Made by a program: the position numbers and the translations under genes
Assembly (NCBI GenBank): GCA_023386955.1
Contig: JAEWIS010000023.1
Location: 248,001 to 312,000, forward strand
Reading direction: 5' to 3'
From: Bacillota bacterium
GTDB lineage: Bacteria; Bacillota; Bacilli; Paenibacillales; NBRC-103111
DNA length: 64,000 nt
The notes under the pieces: generated by a model
The model's database searches: none
Told to the model about the DNA's origin: nothing
What the model saw: the letters and a program-made list of their open reading frames with translations, nothing else
Part shown: positions 16,876 to 26,611 of the stretch, one piece after another
Layout of the letters: each line of letters begins with the position of its first letter
Numbering within the stretch: position 1 is the stretch's first letter

Positions 16876-19170
16876 ATGCCTTCTTTTTTATTTCCACGCT
16901 GGTGCAAGCCGGGAAAAGGACCGGTGAAACAGATGTTGTGGTTCGAGGTCCTGTCATCTCTCGATGCATCTTCAATGAATCTGGCCAACGCCACCCGCTT
17001 AGCGAAGCATATCAGCCATCTGGGTTTGCCTCGTTTCAAACAAATTTTCCATGGGCAGTTATACTTTCGTTTCCTGATCCGCTGTGAAGGACCGGCCGGG
17101 CAGGTACGATTGTACTTTTCTGTCCCGGATATTCGCTGGATGGGGTTTCGTACTGGATTTCAAAATCAGGTGTCCGGTGTCTACTTATTGCCGGTTGAAG
17201 CACCAGAGTTCCAGGCTGGTTCTGGCAAGCATATGCTGGTGGCTCAAGGTCGTCCCGTTTATAAAGGTGCACTCTCTATTGCTGCCTTTTACCCGGAGGG
17301 GAAGGATCCGGTCAATGAGATAATTGCAGCGATGGGCGGGGGAGAATTGAAGGCGGGAGAGGAAGTATGGCTAGAGCTAAGCATCGCTCCCTCTAATAAG
17401 GGGGAAATGTTCCGCCGTGTTCACAAGGCCCAGTCCTGGCTGCAATCCCCGGCGAATGAACCGGTATCCATGCGGGCTATCTGGAGGGAAATGCAGCGTA
17501 ATCAAAAGGAGCGTCGTCAGCAAAGGGAGCCCAATGGCCATCAACAGCAGCTGCTAAGGGATTTAAGCCGAAAGCAGCAGGAGGAAGAGATCGGTCTATG
17601 GGTAGACTTTCGAGTTCTAATCCGTTCTCCCTTTTCCAAGGCGAGGTTGCAGACCATGAACGACATGCTGCAGTCCATGCGTACAGGTAACGGAATTCTG
17701 CTGCATCCTATCCGCAAGAGAAAACGGATGCTGAAGCCTGGCATTCCCACTAAGCAAATCCTCTTGTCCTCGGAGGAGTTGGGTTACTGGCTTCAGATCC
17801 CCGCTTACGGGGAAACGGGGGCCCTGCATATGCAAAAGCTGCATGCAAAGATCATTCCCGCCCCAGAGGGACTGAACAAAGGACTGTTTATCGGGAAAAG
17901 TAATGTCCCTGGCAGCAACAAAGAGATTCGCTTGCCGCTCAATCAAATCTTGAAGCATGGGTTTTTGGCCGGCACGACTGGTTCTGGTAAAACGTCCACC
18001 TTACTCTCCATCATGAGATCGATGGTGGAGGAATTGGAAAAGGCGCCGGACAGTGCACCGGGGTTTACCTTTTTGGATCCCCACGGAGGCGCCATTGAAA
18101 CCTTGCTCAGCATCATTCCGAAGTCGCTTTATCCCAAGCTGCATGTCATCCCCTTAGGTCCCACGGAACGGCCGCGGGGCTTCAACTTGTTTCAGGCGGC
18201 CCACGCCGATGTGCGGGAGAGCCTGACGGGTGAATTTGTCACCACGTTGCAGCAGTTATTTCCCGGCTCCCGTCCAAGAGCGGAGCATTACCTGCGGAAT
18301 GCGGTGCTGAGCTTACTCTCCGTGCCGCCGCAGACGGTGCTGGGTATCGTGGACATTTTCTTCAATGAAACGTACCGGCGCAAAATGCTACCGCATCTGG
18401 AGCCTCATTTACGCCATTTCTGGACGGATGAATTCGCAGAGATCAAAAACGTAGGAGAGCATTTGGGTCCCATCTTGAACAAGCTGGGTGCTTTAACCAC
18501 ATACCCAACCTCGCGGCGGATGTTGGGCCAACTGCAAAGCAGTGTTCACACCCGACAGGTGATGGACAACGGGCACATCGTCCTGATTGATGGTTCCGGC
18601 TGTGTTCCGGACTTGCTCAAAATCTTGGCCAGCCTGTTCTTCATCGATTACCATTTCACCTGCCGCAAACGACCCCAACATCAATCCCGTCCTCATCTGT
18701 TCTTTGCTGATGAATGCCATCTGTTTGCGACAGATATTCTGACGAAAATACTGGCCGAGGACCGGAAATTCGGTTTATCGCTATTTTTGGCTACCCAGTA
18801 TTTATCCCAGCTGTCGGATCGCATTCTGGAGGCCATCCTGGGCAACATCGGTACCCTAATGCTCCTGCAATTAGGCGGACCAGATGCAGACAAGCTGTCC
18901 CGTTGGCTCAAGCCCCAGGTCAATAGCAACGACCTGATCAACCTGGCCGAGCTCCACGCCATTGTGCGGACCAAGGGCCAGGAAGGGCGACTGGAGCTGT
19001 TTACGGTGAAGAACGAAATCGTGCCCATTCAGCACAAAACCTGGATTCAAGAGGCATGGGATCATTCGGATGGACAAGATGGGCGGTCCGTGGACGAGGT
19101 CGAAAAAGAGATGAAGCGTACGGATCAGCCAGGCACAACCGGCCCCAGTGAGCTGCCGCTATTTCAATAG
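16876..19170 (+). CDS. Conjugative coupling ATPase (TraG/TcpA/HerA-like)
   Basis: 764 residues from the ATG at 16876, which has AAAGGAGG 7 bases upstream; an in-frame ATG at 16858 has none. Walker A GTTGSGKTSTL lies near residue 366, FLDPHGGAIETLL follows, and a Walker B HLFFADECH lies near 606. This is the layout of HerA/FtsK-type type IV secretion DNA-transfer ATPases of Gram-positive elements. No obvious N-terminal membrane helices were seen; the N-terminal 350 residues are a separate domain unlike FtsK. It would pump single- or double-stranded DNA into the channel built by the downstream products. It is followed after 19 bases by the replication-relaxation gene. Confidence 0.88.
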   Translation: MPSFLFPRWCKPGKGPVKQMLWFEVLSSLDASSMNLANATRLAKHISHLGLPRFKQIFHGQLYFRFLIRCEGPAGQVRLYFSVPDIRWMGFRTGFQNQVSGVYLLPVEAPEFQAGSGKHMLVAQGRPVYKGALSIAAFYPEGKDPVNEIIAAMGGGELKAGEEVWLELSIAPSNKGEMFRRVHKAQSWLQSPANEPVSMRAIWREMQRNQKERRQQREPNGHQQQLLRDLSRKQQEEEIGLWVDFRVLIRSPFSKARLQTMNDMLQSMRTGNGILLHPIRKRKRMLKPGIPTKQILLSSEELGYWLQIPAYGETGALHMQKLHAKIIPAPEGLNKGLFIGKSNVPGSNKEIRLPLNQILKHGFLAGTTGSGKTSTLLSIMRSMVEELEKAPDSAPGFTFLDPHGGAIETLLSIIPKSLYPKLHVIPLGPTERPRGFNLFQAAHADVRESLTGEFVTTLQQLFPGSRPRAEHYLRNAVLSLLSVPPQTVLGIVDIFFNETYRRKMLPHLEPHLRHFWTDEFAEIKNVGEHLGPILNKLGALTTYPTSRRMLGQLQSSVHTRQVMDNGHIVLIDGSGCVPDLLKILASLFFIDYHFTCRKRPQHQSRPHLFFADECHLFATDILTKILAEDRKFGLSLFLATQYLSQLSDRILEAILGNIGTLMLLQLGGPDADKLSRWLKPQVNSNDLINLAELHAIVRTKGQEGRLELFTVKNEIVPIQHKTWIQEAWDHSDGQDGRSVDEVEKEMKRTDQPGTTGPSELPLFQ

Positions 19171-19189
19171 GGGAACCAGATAAAGAGGA

Positions 19190-20260
19190 ATGGCCAGAGA
19201 ACAGTCCATCGGAGTGTTCCGGAGAGCCTTCGAAAGGACCTTCGAAAGCAAGTTCGAGGGAAGCTTCCGGGGAAGGTTATCACGAGCAACATCGGCCAAA
19301 AGCCGCCAAACGTGGCGGCAAGCGGGCCTTGGCCTGCTGCCGACTATCTCTCACTGGCGGAAGAAGAGGAGGCCACCCGGGTTGTATTACGAAGCCAAAA
19401 AAGAAACGTTATTGATGTTGTATCGCCATACGCTGCTAACGGCAGATCAATTGGCGATCATGCTTCATTACCAGGTGAAGACCATGTATAACATTGCCGT
19501 GGAATTACGGACGAAGGGATTGTTACGAAGTGTCCTACTCCCTTTTCTAAAGCGAAATCATGTGGGTTACACCCTGACTGCCTACGGAGCAAGGGCCGCG
19601 GCTAGCCTAAGTGGAGACGAAACGGTGTTTCGCTCCAAAGCCTGGGAGGACGGTCCGGTGCAGTTGGAGCATTTTTACGGTACCAATGCTTTCTTCGTAG
19701 AAGTCATTCGGTACAGTGTAGACCGAGAGGGTGAGGGCTTGATCGAGTGGTTGGATCCGCGGGCATCTGCCGAGCGATATGTTCAGCCACGAAAAGGCAG
19801 GAAGCCATCCGCTTCGGTGAAGCCGGATGGCTTCGGGATGGTCATGCTCCCGGGAAAGGGACGGCTTGCCTTTCATTTGGAGTATGACACGGGAACCGAA
19901 ACCTTATGGCGCCTGAAGGAGAAGATGGTGCAATACGGGGATTTGCTTCCCACCATCTGGCCCAAGGTGGAGCAGGTGCATGTGTTATTCCTGACCCGAG
20001 GTGATAATCGGACCAAGATGCTGATGGATATCTGGGAGGCTCTGCAGCGAGGAACCTTTAGCGGTCATCCGTTACCCGGGATATGGGTCATGAATGAACA
20101 GAATTTGAAGGAGGTGGGACTTGGCAAAGCCTGTTGGCTCGGGAATCGCGGAATACGGCTGCCTTTATGGGAACTACCGCTCCTTCCCCCACTATCAGAA
20201 GAAGCGATTCCGATCCTGGGGAAACAAGCCCGCGATCAACCGCCTGGGGAAAGGAACTGA
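19190..20260 (+). CDS. Replication-relaxation family protein
   Basis: 356 residues. The central region, LLMLYRHTLLTADQLAIMLH followed by MYNIAVELRTKGLLRSVLLP, is the winged-helix signature of the replication-relaxation (Replic_Relax) family found on plasmids and conjugative elements of Gram-positive bacteria. It is thought to act at the origin of transfer or replication; with no other relaxase recognised in the element, it is the best candidate for the DNA-processing protein. The start is uncertain: the ATG at 19190 lies too close to its GA-rich site, and the first 60 residues are very rich in Arg and Lys. Immediately downstream of the coupling protein, which fits a relaxosome role. Confidence 0.8.
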   Translation: MAREQSIGVFRRAFERTFESKFEGSFRGRLSRATSAKSRQTWRQAGLGLLPTISHWRKKRRPPGLYYEAKKETLLMLYRHTLLTADQLAIMLHYQVKTMYNIAVELRTKGLLRSVLLPFLKRNHVGYTLTAYGARAAASLSGDETVFRSKAWEDGPVQLEHFYGTNAFFVEVIRYSVDREGEGLIEWLDPRASAERYVQPRKGRKPSASVKPDGFGMVMLPGKGRLAFHLEYDTGTETLWRLKEKMVQYGDLLPTIWPKVEQVHVLFLTRGDNRTKMLMDIWEALQRGTFSGHPLPGIWVMNEQNLKEVGLGKACWLGNRGIRLPLWELPLLPPLSEEAIPILGKQARDQPPGERN

Positions 20261-20264
20261 TGTC

Positions 20265-21080
20265 GTGGACATGAGAGTTTTACCTAAATTGCTGTTGTGG
20301 GTCATGTTGATCCTCTCCAGCTTAGGCGCCATTGAAACTCTTACTCGCCCCCAACAGGAGTACACCGCAGCCTTCTTACCCCAATCCATACGGCAGCAAG
20401 TAGCTGTAGACGCAGCAACGGGGTTCGTTCGGGAATGGATGACCTGGAGTGGTGAGGAACTGCCGGAAGCCCGTCAGATTCGATTGAAGCCCTATGTCAG
20501 CCCCGATCAGTTGGTTCAAGCCTCTCTACTGCAAGTGGAACAAAAATCCAGCCAACAGCAAGTGCTTGCCGTAGAACTGCTTTCTTTATCCGGAAACGGT
20601 TCGCGATATATCGTTTCCCTGCGGGTAACAGTGGCCAATCCCCATCGATTGTTGTGGGAGGCAGAGGTTCCAGTCTGGATGGAAACCGGTAAGAGCGCGA
20701 CTGTTGCGGCTATCCCTCTCCTGCAGGTACCTTCAATACCGCCTACGGTTCCCGAAGAGAACAAGGAGGCAGCAGCATCTGGTCAAGTACGGGAGCGCAT
20801 GCGGCCGACGATGGAAAGCTTTCTGAAAGCGATGTGTGAGGGTAAGGAGAAAAGCAGTCTGCTGAATTACGTAACAGCAACGTCAAACCTGACTACATTG
20901 GAGGGACGCCTGCGATTCCTCAGCCTGGAGCAAGTGGAGGTCAGAGGAACAGGTCCTTATCTGGTGACGCTCATTTTTGGGGTTCAGGAAGAAAGCACCG
21001 GTTTTCGATTGACCCAACGCTGGAAGCTTATCGTCGTTGAGCAAGACGGCAAGTTTTTTGTGGAGGATGTTTCCACCTAA
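20265..21080 (+). CDS. Conjugal transfer protein, TcpC/VirB8-like
   Basis: About 271 residues from a GTG at 20265 (AAAGGA 10 bases upstream). A TTG at 20121 with a good GGAGG site would add 48 residues but overlaps the previous gene by 140 bases; an ATG at 20271 is a third choice. One N-terminal membrane helix (RVLPKLLLWVMLILSS) is followed by two NTF2-like halves typical of TcpC, the VirB8 equivalent in pCW3 and Tn916-type systems: the segment RLKPYVSPDQL in the first half and SFLKAMCEGKEKSSLLNYV in the second. It is a bitopic scaffold of the transfer channel. Confidence 0.8.
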   Translation: MDMRVLPKLLLWVMLILSSLGAIETLTRPQQEYTAAFLPQSIRQQVAVDAATGFVREWMTWSGEELPEARQIRLKPYVSPDQLVQASLLQVEQKSSQQQVLAVELLSLSGNGSRYIVSLRVTVANPHRLLWEAEVPVWMETGKSATVAAIPLLQVPSIPPTVPEENKEAAASGQVRERMRPTMESFLKAMCEGKEKSSLLNYVTATSNLTTLEGRLRFLSLEQVEVRGTGPYLVTLIFGVQEESTGFRLTQRWKLIVVEQDGKFFVEDVST

Positions 21081-21107
21081 ACGTATCCATCCATGGAGGG
21101 GATCGGC

Positions 21108-21365
21108 TTGGAAGGAGATTTCGTAGACACGGGTCTATTAGTCATTAAACGACTGCTGCAAGCCATTTTCCTGACCATTGCGATTTATCGCGGGGTCAAA
21201 ATGTATGCCAATGGAGAAACCAACCGGCTCTGGTCCCATATTATGTTGTCGGTTATTTTAGGGATCTTCGTATTTGCCCCTGGTATTGCAAAGTATCTGG
21301 CCTTGTATGTTCTGAAGAAGCTGGGGATTTCAGTGGATGGATTAACCGATACAACAGGCGGGTGA
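21108..21365 (+). CDS. Small two-helix conjugation protein (TcpD/VirB2 position)
   Basis: 85 residues from the TTG at 21108, which has GGAGGGG 7 bases upstream; the ATG at 21093 has no site. Two membrane helices (around KRLLQAIFLTIAIYRGVKMY and MLSVILGIFVFAPGIAKYLA) joined by a short polar loop. Proteins of this size and shape lie between the VirB8-like and TcpE-like genes in Gram-positive conjugation operons. The name is based on position and topology rather than on sequence motifs. Confidence 0.65.
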   Translation: MEGDFVDTGLLVIKRLLQAIFLTIAIYRGVKMYANGETNRLWSHIMLSVILGIFVFAPGIAKYLALYVLKKLGISVDGLTDTTGG

Positions 21366-21370
21366 AGGAC

Positions 21371-22084
21371 ATGGAGCAGGAGAAAGCGGAATCCTATCGG
21401 GCCTTATACCGGGTGCGGCCTCTGATCTACCATATCGGGGATATTCGGTTATGGATGCCGATTCGCCAGGATGGGGTGGTGCTATGGCTCGTCTACATTA
21501 TGGTGTTTTTTGTTTTGTGCTATATCATTCCCATCCTGTCCTGGCTGCTACCCTTTGATCGTTTGTTCACCATGGCAGTGGGCCCGATAGCTGCTGCTTT
21601 TTATACCGTCAAGCTGGATCCGGCTGGGAAAACCGTTCCGGGTTATTTACGCGATATGCTGTATTTTCTGGTACGGCCCAAGTGGTTCGTCCGCTGGCAG
21701 GCCATTCGTCAGCTTGGGGGAAAAGGAAAAGTGAAGTGGGAAAGCAGGTGCCGTTCCTATGACCGAATTTCGTCACAAGGCGAAAGTGAAATCTGGCAAG
21801 GACGAATGGCAGCGGTGCAGGGGCATGTAGACGGGTTGCAATCCTTGGTATTACCCGCGCGTAGCCAGGTCAAGTGGCATGGGCGAACCAAGCGATTAAG
21901 TATTGCTGTAAGCAAGCATCGTTCCGAAAAGGACCTCGTGCTTCCAACCAGATTTGTTGGTAAAGGGCGGGGAAAGCGGGTATGGGCTACGGCTAAGCCA
22001 GTACAAGTTTTAATAGAGAGAGATTTCACCAATCAGGAGATATGGCAGGTTAAGGAGCGGGACCAGGTAACGGAAACGAGGTGA
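21371..22084 (+). CDS. TcpE-family conjugal transfer membrane protein
   Basis: 237 residues from the ATG at 21371; a GTG at 21362 overlapping the previous stop is also possible. Two adjacent membrane segments near residues 36-82 (VLWLVYIMVFFVLCYIIPIL then FTMAVGPIAAAFYTVKLDP) precede FLVRPKWFVRW, the pattern of TcpE/conjugal-transfer proteins that sit between the VirB8-like and VirB4-like genes. The basic C-terminal half is cytoplasmic. It is likely an inner part of the transfer channel. Confidence 0.75.
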   Translation: MEQEKAESYRALYRVRPLIYHIGDIRLWMPIRQDGVVLWLVYIMVFFVLCYIIPILSWLLPFDRLFTMAVGPIAAAFYTVKLDPAGKTVPGYLRDMLYFLVRPKWFVRWQAIRQLGGKGKVKWESRCRSYDRISSQGESEIWQGRMAAVQGHVDGLQSLVLPARSQVKWHGRTKRLSIAVSKHRSEKDLVLPTRFVGKGRGKRVWATAKPVQVLIERDFTNQEIWQVKERDQVTETR

Positions 22085-22088
22085 GGAT

Positions 22089-22322
22089 GTGGGGATATGG
22101 AAGGTTACCGTATCCATCGGACTGGAGGCTTTGCTTGAAGATACCTCCACGAGTGTCGAGCAAAAAGGGAACCGGATTGCCGATATGCTAAGCCGTGAAG
22201 CCTGTTTTCGCAGCTTTTCCCATTTGGCCGCTTTTCGTACGGCTCGGAATGCGGAGGAGCTGGATGACAATCTGGAGCGCATGTATGATTACGCGGATCG
22301 CAATCGAATCTGGATCAACTGA
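22089..22322 (+). CDS. Small helical protein of unknown function
   Basis: 77 residues from a GTG at 22089, only 4 bases after the TcpE-like gene; ribosome binding site weak (GAGG close by). Charged, no membrane segment, predicted helical (EELDDNLERMYDYADRN). Not recognised. Its place between tcpE-like and virB4-like genes suggests an accessory to the transfer machine. Confidence 0.55.
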   Translation: MGIWKVTVSIGLEALLEDTSTSVEQKGNRIADMLSREACFRSFSHLAAFRTARNAEELDDNLERMYDYADRNRIWIN

Positions 22323-22347
22323 GATAGCTTAAGGTAGGGGGGAGCCG

Positions 22348-24837
22348 ATGAAATTACCGGTGCTCTATTGGGAAGGTAATATCCTCTTCGATGTCCAGTT
22401 GAAGCCTTGGGCGATCTATCGGATTCCACTCAAGCCCTACGCCTACCAGTCACCCGAGAAAAAACGGGGGACGGTAACGGGGCTGCAGCAATTTTTGCAT
22501 GGGTTTCATGGCTACGGTCAGATGCTCTCGGTAACCCGGATGATGGATGCGAATGCCTGGCGGGGGAAGCGGGGGAGCCGAGGGGTTGAGCATGAGCGAT
22601 ATGTACAAGCGGTGCTTGGACGTTTTGCTGAACGCCGACCCTGGCAACGCTCCCTGTATCTGGCCCTCCAGCTGTCCGCCGTACAAAAGCAACTTCCGGA
22701 AGTGGATCTATCCGGCCTGCGCAAAACCGGCGAGACGCTGCAAACCCTACTGGCTGTGTTGGGAAAAAGTGTCCAGGAGCAATTCTGGTACCGTCAGCGC
22801 GGCGAACTGGAGCTGGAGCGGATTCGGTTTGCTCAATTGGCAGAAAGCCTGCAATACAATCAGGTACAGCACCATCTAAGCGGCGAGCGCAGCACCGCGG
22901 GTGAAATCGAATGGCTGCTAAGGCGCGGATTTTTCCGGGGATTGGATGCAGAGCCCCAACTCATCCTGGAACCAGAATCCATGCGTGAGCTACGGATTAA
23001 AGGGGATAAGGTGCTGTTGCGCCCCAAAAAGTCCCTACCGATTCTCATGGCTAATGATCTGGTTGCAGAAGAAAAGATGAAAACCTGGATCGTCCATCAT
23101 GATGATGGGGAGGAGAATAGCCGAACCAGCTACCAGTCCTTTTTCTCTGTCGTGGATGTGCCGGAGGAAATATCCCCGATCGGTGAAGAATGGTTGTATG
23201 CCTTGGAGGATTTGCCGTTTCCGGCAGAGGTCAGCCTTCACTTCCAAGTGTTGACGCCTCATGAAGCGGCCGGTGGTCTACAGCGTAACCGCAAGGTGCT
23301 AAAGGACCAGCGGCGTGAGTATAACGAGGCCTCGGAGGAAACGCCGATTACGCTGGAGTGGGCGAGGAAACGGGGCCGCGTGCTGGAGAACAAGCTGCAA
23401 AAAGGAATGCCCTTGCTTTGGACGTCGGTATGGCTAAACGTTTCCGCCTCTTCCAGGAAGGAACTGGAGGAGCGGTCAGCCCAATTGCTGCAGCTATATG
23501 CCACCAAGCAAATCCGGGTGGTTCGTTCTCCCGCTGATCAGGGGAAGGCATTCCAGCTTTTTTTGCCCGGTTCTCCGATGGATAAGGTGAATCGGATTCC
23601 GATGGACCCCTTATTTCTCTCAGCCGGCATGCTGCACGGTTCTCGTGAGATCGGTGATCCGGACGGGGACTATATCGGCCGGACGCTGCATCGTATTCCG
23701 GTGTTGCTGGATTTAAAACGCCCCATGTCCAAGGAATTAAATCGTTCCGGGGCGATTGTCATTGTGGGTACACTGGGATCCGGAAAATCGGTACTGAAGA
23801 AGACACTCTTCTACCATGGCTATAACCAGGGCGGAATTGTCTTCTCCATCGACCCGAAGAATGAGGACTCGTGCTTCGCCTTACTTCCAGAAATCCGTGA
23901 GAACATGGCGGTACTGAACTTCTCCGCGGAGTCCACGACGAAATTCAATCCCTTTCGCATGTCGATTAGTGAGGAACGAGCCCATGGCATTGTGCTGGAT
24001 TTCCTCAGCTTATTATTAGAAGGAACACGCAATGATGAGCGGGCCGATGCCATCATGGAGGCCGTAGAGTGCACCTTCGAACAGACAAAGCGGGATTTGT
24101 TTACCTTCATCAAGGAGCTGGAACGGCTTGCAGTCGAATCTCCCATGGAGGCCATTCGCGTCGAAGCTAGGCGCTGTGTAAACCGGCTGCAGTCCTATTC
24201 CCGCAGTCCGTTTGGCAAATTTATTTTCGCTCATGATGGAGAAGAACACACTCACTTGAGCGGCGCCCGTTTTATTGTCATCACCTTGGCCGGATTACCC
24301 TTGCCCAAAAAGCGGGGGGATCGACTTCAGCAGGCCTTGACTCCCAATGAACGATTTGGCCTGGGAATCATGTACCTGGTGGCTGCCTTGGGACGAGAAT
24401 ATATGTTTTATAGCGCCCAAGACCAGTTAAAAATCTTTGGCATAGATGAGTCCTGGATGCTAAAGCAATTTCCGGAAGGGGCATTATTGATTGATGAAAT
24501 TATCCGGATGGGTCGCTCCTTTCAGGTCGTACCGCTTTTAGCCACGCAAAATCCCAGTGATGTCAGTGATGAGGAGACGAGAAACAATCTCGGCTCCATT
24601 TTTTGTTTCCGGACAGAGGATCCACGAGCTATTGCAGACAACCTGACCTTACTGGGGCTTGATCCGGATGACGAGGATATGATTCAGGCATTCCGGGAGT
24701 TGAAATCGGGGGATTGTTATATGAAGGATATTACCAGTCGGATTGGCCGGGTGCATATTGAGCCTACCCCGGATGATTTGCTGCAGATTTTCAATACGAC
24801 GCCGGAGCAGCTTCCGGCGGGAAAGGGGTCATCTTGA
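22348..24837 (+). CDS. virB4: VirB4-like conjugation ATPase
   Basis: 829 residues, ATG with GGGGGGAG upstream. Walker A GTLGSGKSVLKK (from about 472), FSIDPKNEDS following it, and Walker B KIFGIDESWMLK (near 696), then LLATQNPSDV. This is the VirB4/TraC/TcpF order. The N-terminal 450 residues match the long membrane-near domain of Gram-positive VirB4 proteins. It powers assembly of the transfer channel. Stop overlaps the start of the VirB6-like gene, showing translational coupling. Confidence 0.92.
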   Translation: MKLPVLYWEGNILFDVQLKPWAIYRIPLKPYAYQSPEKKRGTVTGLQQFLHGFHGYGQMLSVTRMMDANAWRGKRGSRGVEHERYVQAVLGRFAERRPWQRSLYLALQLSAVQKQLPEVDLSGLRKTGETLQTLLAVLGKSVQEQFWYRQRGELELERIRFAQLAESLQYNQVQHHLSGERSTAGEIEWLLRRGFFRGLDAEPQLILEPESMRELRIKGDKVLLRPKKSLPILMANDLVAEEKMKTWIVHHDDGEENSRTSYQSFFSVVDVPEEISPIGEEWLYALEDLPFPAEVSLHFQVLTPHEAAGGLQRNRKVLKDQRREYNEASEETPITLEWARKRGRVLENKLQKGMPLLWTSVWLNVSASSRKELEERSAQLLQLYATKQIRVVRSPADQGKAFQLFLPGSPMDKVNRIPMDPLFLSAGMLHGSREIGDPDGDYIGRTLHRIPVLLDLKRPMSKELNRSGAIVIVGTLGSGKSVLKKTLFYHGYNQGGIVFSIDPKNEDSCFALLPEIRENMAVLNFSAESTTKFNPFRMSISEERAHGIVLDFLSLLLEGTRNDERADAIMEAVECTFEQTKRDLFTFIKELERLAVESPMEAIRVEARRCVNRLQSYSRSPFGKFIFAHDGEEHTHLSGARFIVITLAGLPLPKKRGDRLQQALTPNERFGLGIMYLVAALGREYMFYSAQDQLKIFGIDESWMLKQFPEGALLIDEIIRMGRSFQVVPLLATQNPSDVSDEETRNNLGSIFCFRTEDPRAIADNLTLLGLDPDDEDMIQAFRELKSGDCYMKDITSRIGRVHIEPTPDDLLQIFNTTPEQLPAGKGSS

Positions 24838-26354
24838 AAACCAAAGGTCGTTTCTTAAAGCTCTTGCTAGTGTTTACTCTTGGCTTATTCATGTTTAGCC
24901 TGACAACTGCAATCGTTCATGCCGATGCTCCGAAGGATATGCTGGATCAATTGCTGCCGGGGGAAAGCGAAATGGGCATTGCACCTGGAGACCGGACGCT
25001 GGATTATCGCCAGTATCCTCCCGATCATTATACCTGGGATTTGGGTCATGATCTGGTGGAGTGGAAGGGCTGGAAGCCAAAGCTCAATGACCCTTTTCCT
25101 ATTCTGCTAAACTGGATTGCCAATCTGTTGTTTATGGGCAATACGTTCATGACCCGCTTTGCTATCTTTTTGCTGCAGTTGGGTTTTCATACGGATCTGG
25201 TCAATTCCCAATTATCCTTGGTCCTTCCCATTATGGATGGATTACGCACCAGTCTGTTCGGCAAGTTCCTGCCCTTTGCCTTGGTCCTATTGGCTGCTTG
25301 GATGGTAAAGGTCGGATACTGGAACAACCAGACCACCCGGCTATGGTCGGGAGTGGTCGGCTCCTTGGTGGTATTGGCCGGCAGCTATTGGTTTTTCTCT
25401 CACGCGGGGCAAAGCATTCGCGGAGTGTCCCAGACGATGGACAAGCTTACCCAAATTACGATGGGTGCCTTGGCTGCTCCCTATCAGCGGGTCTCGGGTG
25501 AGACCTTAACCGGCGGACTGGCTAATACCGCCGACCAGCAGCTATTGGCGACATCCAATCGGTTGTGGAAGTTATTCGTCGAGCGTCCTTGGTTGATTGG
25601 CGAACTGAATCGGCAGGATTCGGCAGAAGTAAAGGTAACCCCAAAGGAAGCGGAGGAAATCCGCAGCCGAGCCCAAGATGAGGATGTACAACTGCCGATT
25701 CAGCAGGGAAACGCCTGGGCTCACCTCTTGCGCCAGTATGCTCCGGGGACAACTCAGCGGACGATTCTTCGGGAGGTGTTGGGAGATAGCCAGATTGATC
25801 ATGATACGCATGCTGATCTTCCTAGCCTGTTTGCCGGCGGCTTTGCCGGCATTCGTTGTTTAATTGCCCTCTTGTCACTTATTGCCACGTTGGCCATGTT
25901 AGCCTTTGTCGGTGTGATTTCGTTGATACTGGTAATGGCCCAGGAAATGGCGCTGGCGATCCTCCTATTGGCACCGATTGTGCTGCTATTAGGGCTGTTT
26001 CCGGAACGAGGGTTTGCCTTTACCCGCCGGTGGGTGGGCTGGATGATCGGCACCTTGGGAACCAAGGTGATTTACGGCTTTTATCTGGGCTTCACACTTC
26101 TATTAGCAGACATCGTGGCTCGAGGCTCCGGTCTTGTTATTTTGCAGCAAATTTTCGTCGCCTTGTTGTTCGTCTGTGCGCTGCTGTTTCGAAAAAAAGT
26201 GTTAAAGCAGCTCCTCAGCATCTTCCAGGCCCCTTCACCGCGGGAGATGTATGATGCCTCCAAGCAAGAGGTGGCTTATCACGTAAACGATGCCAAGCAG
26301 TCCTGGCAAAACACCAAATCCATAGCGAAAAAAGTGGTCAGTAAGTTCAAATAA
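24834..26354 (+). CDS. VirB6/TcpH-like polytopic conjugation membrane protein
   Basis: 506 residues from a TTG overlapping the VirB4 stop, with AAAGGGG 6 bases upstream. A cleavable signal peptide (LLLVFTLGLFMFSLTTAIVHA) is followed by an extracellular stretch and at least seven membrane segments, including WIANLLFMGNTFMTRFAIFL, LPFALVLLAAWMVKVGYW and four near 340-450. The charged C-terminus carries the segment FQAPSPREMYDASKQE. The topology and place directly after VirB4 identify the VirB6-type channel protein. Confidence 0.82.
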   Translation: MKTKGRFLKLLLVFTLGLFMFSLTTAIVHADAPKDMLDQLLPGESEMGIAPGDRTLDYRQYPPDHYTWDLGHDLVEWKGWKPKLNDPFPILLNWIANLLFMGNTFMTRFAIFLLQLGFHTDLVNSQLSLVLPIMDGLRTSLFGKFLPFALVLLAAWMVKVGYWNNQTTRLWSGVVGSLVVLAGSYWFFSHAGQSIRGVSQTMDKLTQITMGALAAPYQRVSGETLTGGLANTADQQLLATSNRLWKLFVERPWLIGELNRQDSAEVKVTPKEAEEIRSRAQDEDVQLPIQQGNAWAHLLRQYAPGTTQRTILREVLGDSQIDHDTHADLPSLFAGGFAGIRCLIALLSLIATLAMLAFVGVISLILVMAQEMALAILLLAPIVLLLGLFPERGFAFTRRWVGWMIGTLGTKVIYGFYLGFTLLLADIVARGSGLVILQQIFVALLFVCALLFRKKVLKQLLSIFQAPSPREMYDASKQEVAYHVNDAKQSWQNTKSIAKKVVSKFK

Positions 26355-26368
26355 AAGGAGGAATGGTC

Positions 26369-26584
26369 ATGGATCGACTAGTGGAGTGGTTAAAGCGGGA
26401 AATGCGGATGGAATCCGTGTCCTATGTGGAGAACCATACCCATGGACATTTACTAAAAGGAGAATTGCAGGGGAAGCAGGTAGAAATACTGGTCACTTCA
26501 TCCCGTCATGTCTGGGTCAAAAAACCAACGGAGCGTTCCTGGACGACTACCGGCGTTTATGTACCGGAGCGAGTACTGTTCTGA
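26369..26584 (+). CDS. Small protein of unknown function
   Basis: 71 residues from the ATG at 26369 with a perfect AAAGGAGG site 7 bases upstream; the ATG at 26363 is too close. Soluble, mixed alpha/beta look. Not recognised. It lies between VirB6-like and wall-hydrolase genes, so it is probably part of the transfer operon. Confidence 0.6.
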   Translation: MDRLVEWLKREMRMESVSYVENHTHGHLLKGELQGKQVEILVTSSRHVWVKKPTERSWTTTGVYVPERVLF

Positions 26585-26611
26585 CGAAACTCAAGGGCAG
26601 GCGAAGTAGCG

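Noticed and set aside
22450..22879. Overlapping open frames on both strands in the VirB4 gene
   Set aside because: Alternative frames of a strongly supported ATPase gene with its own start signal.
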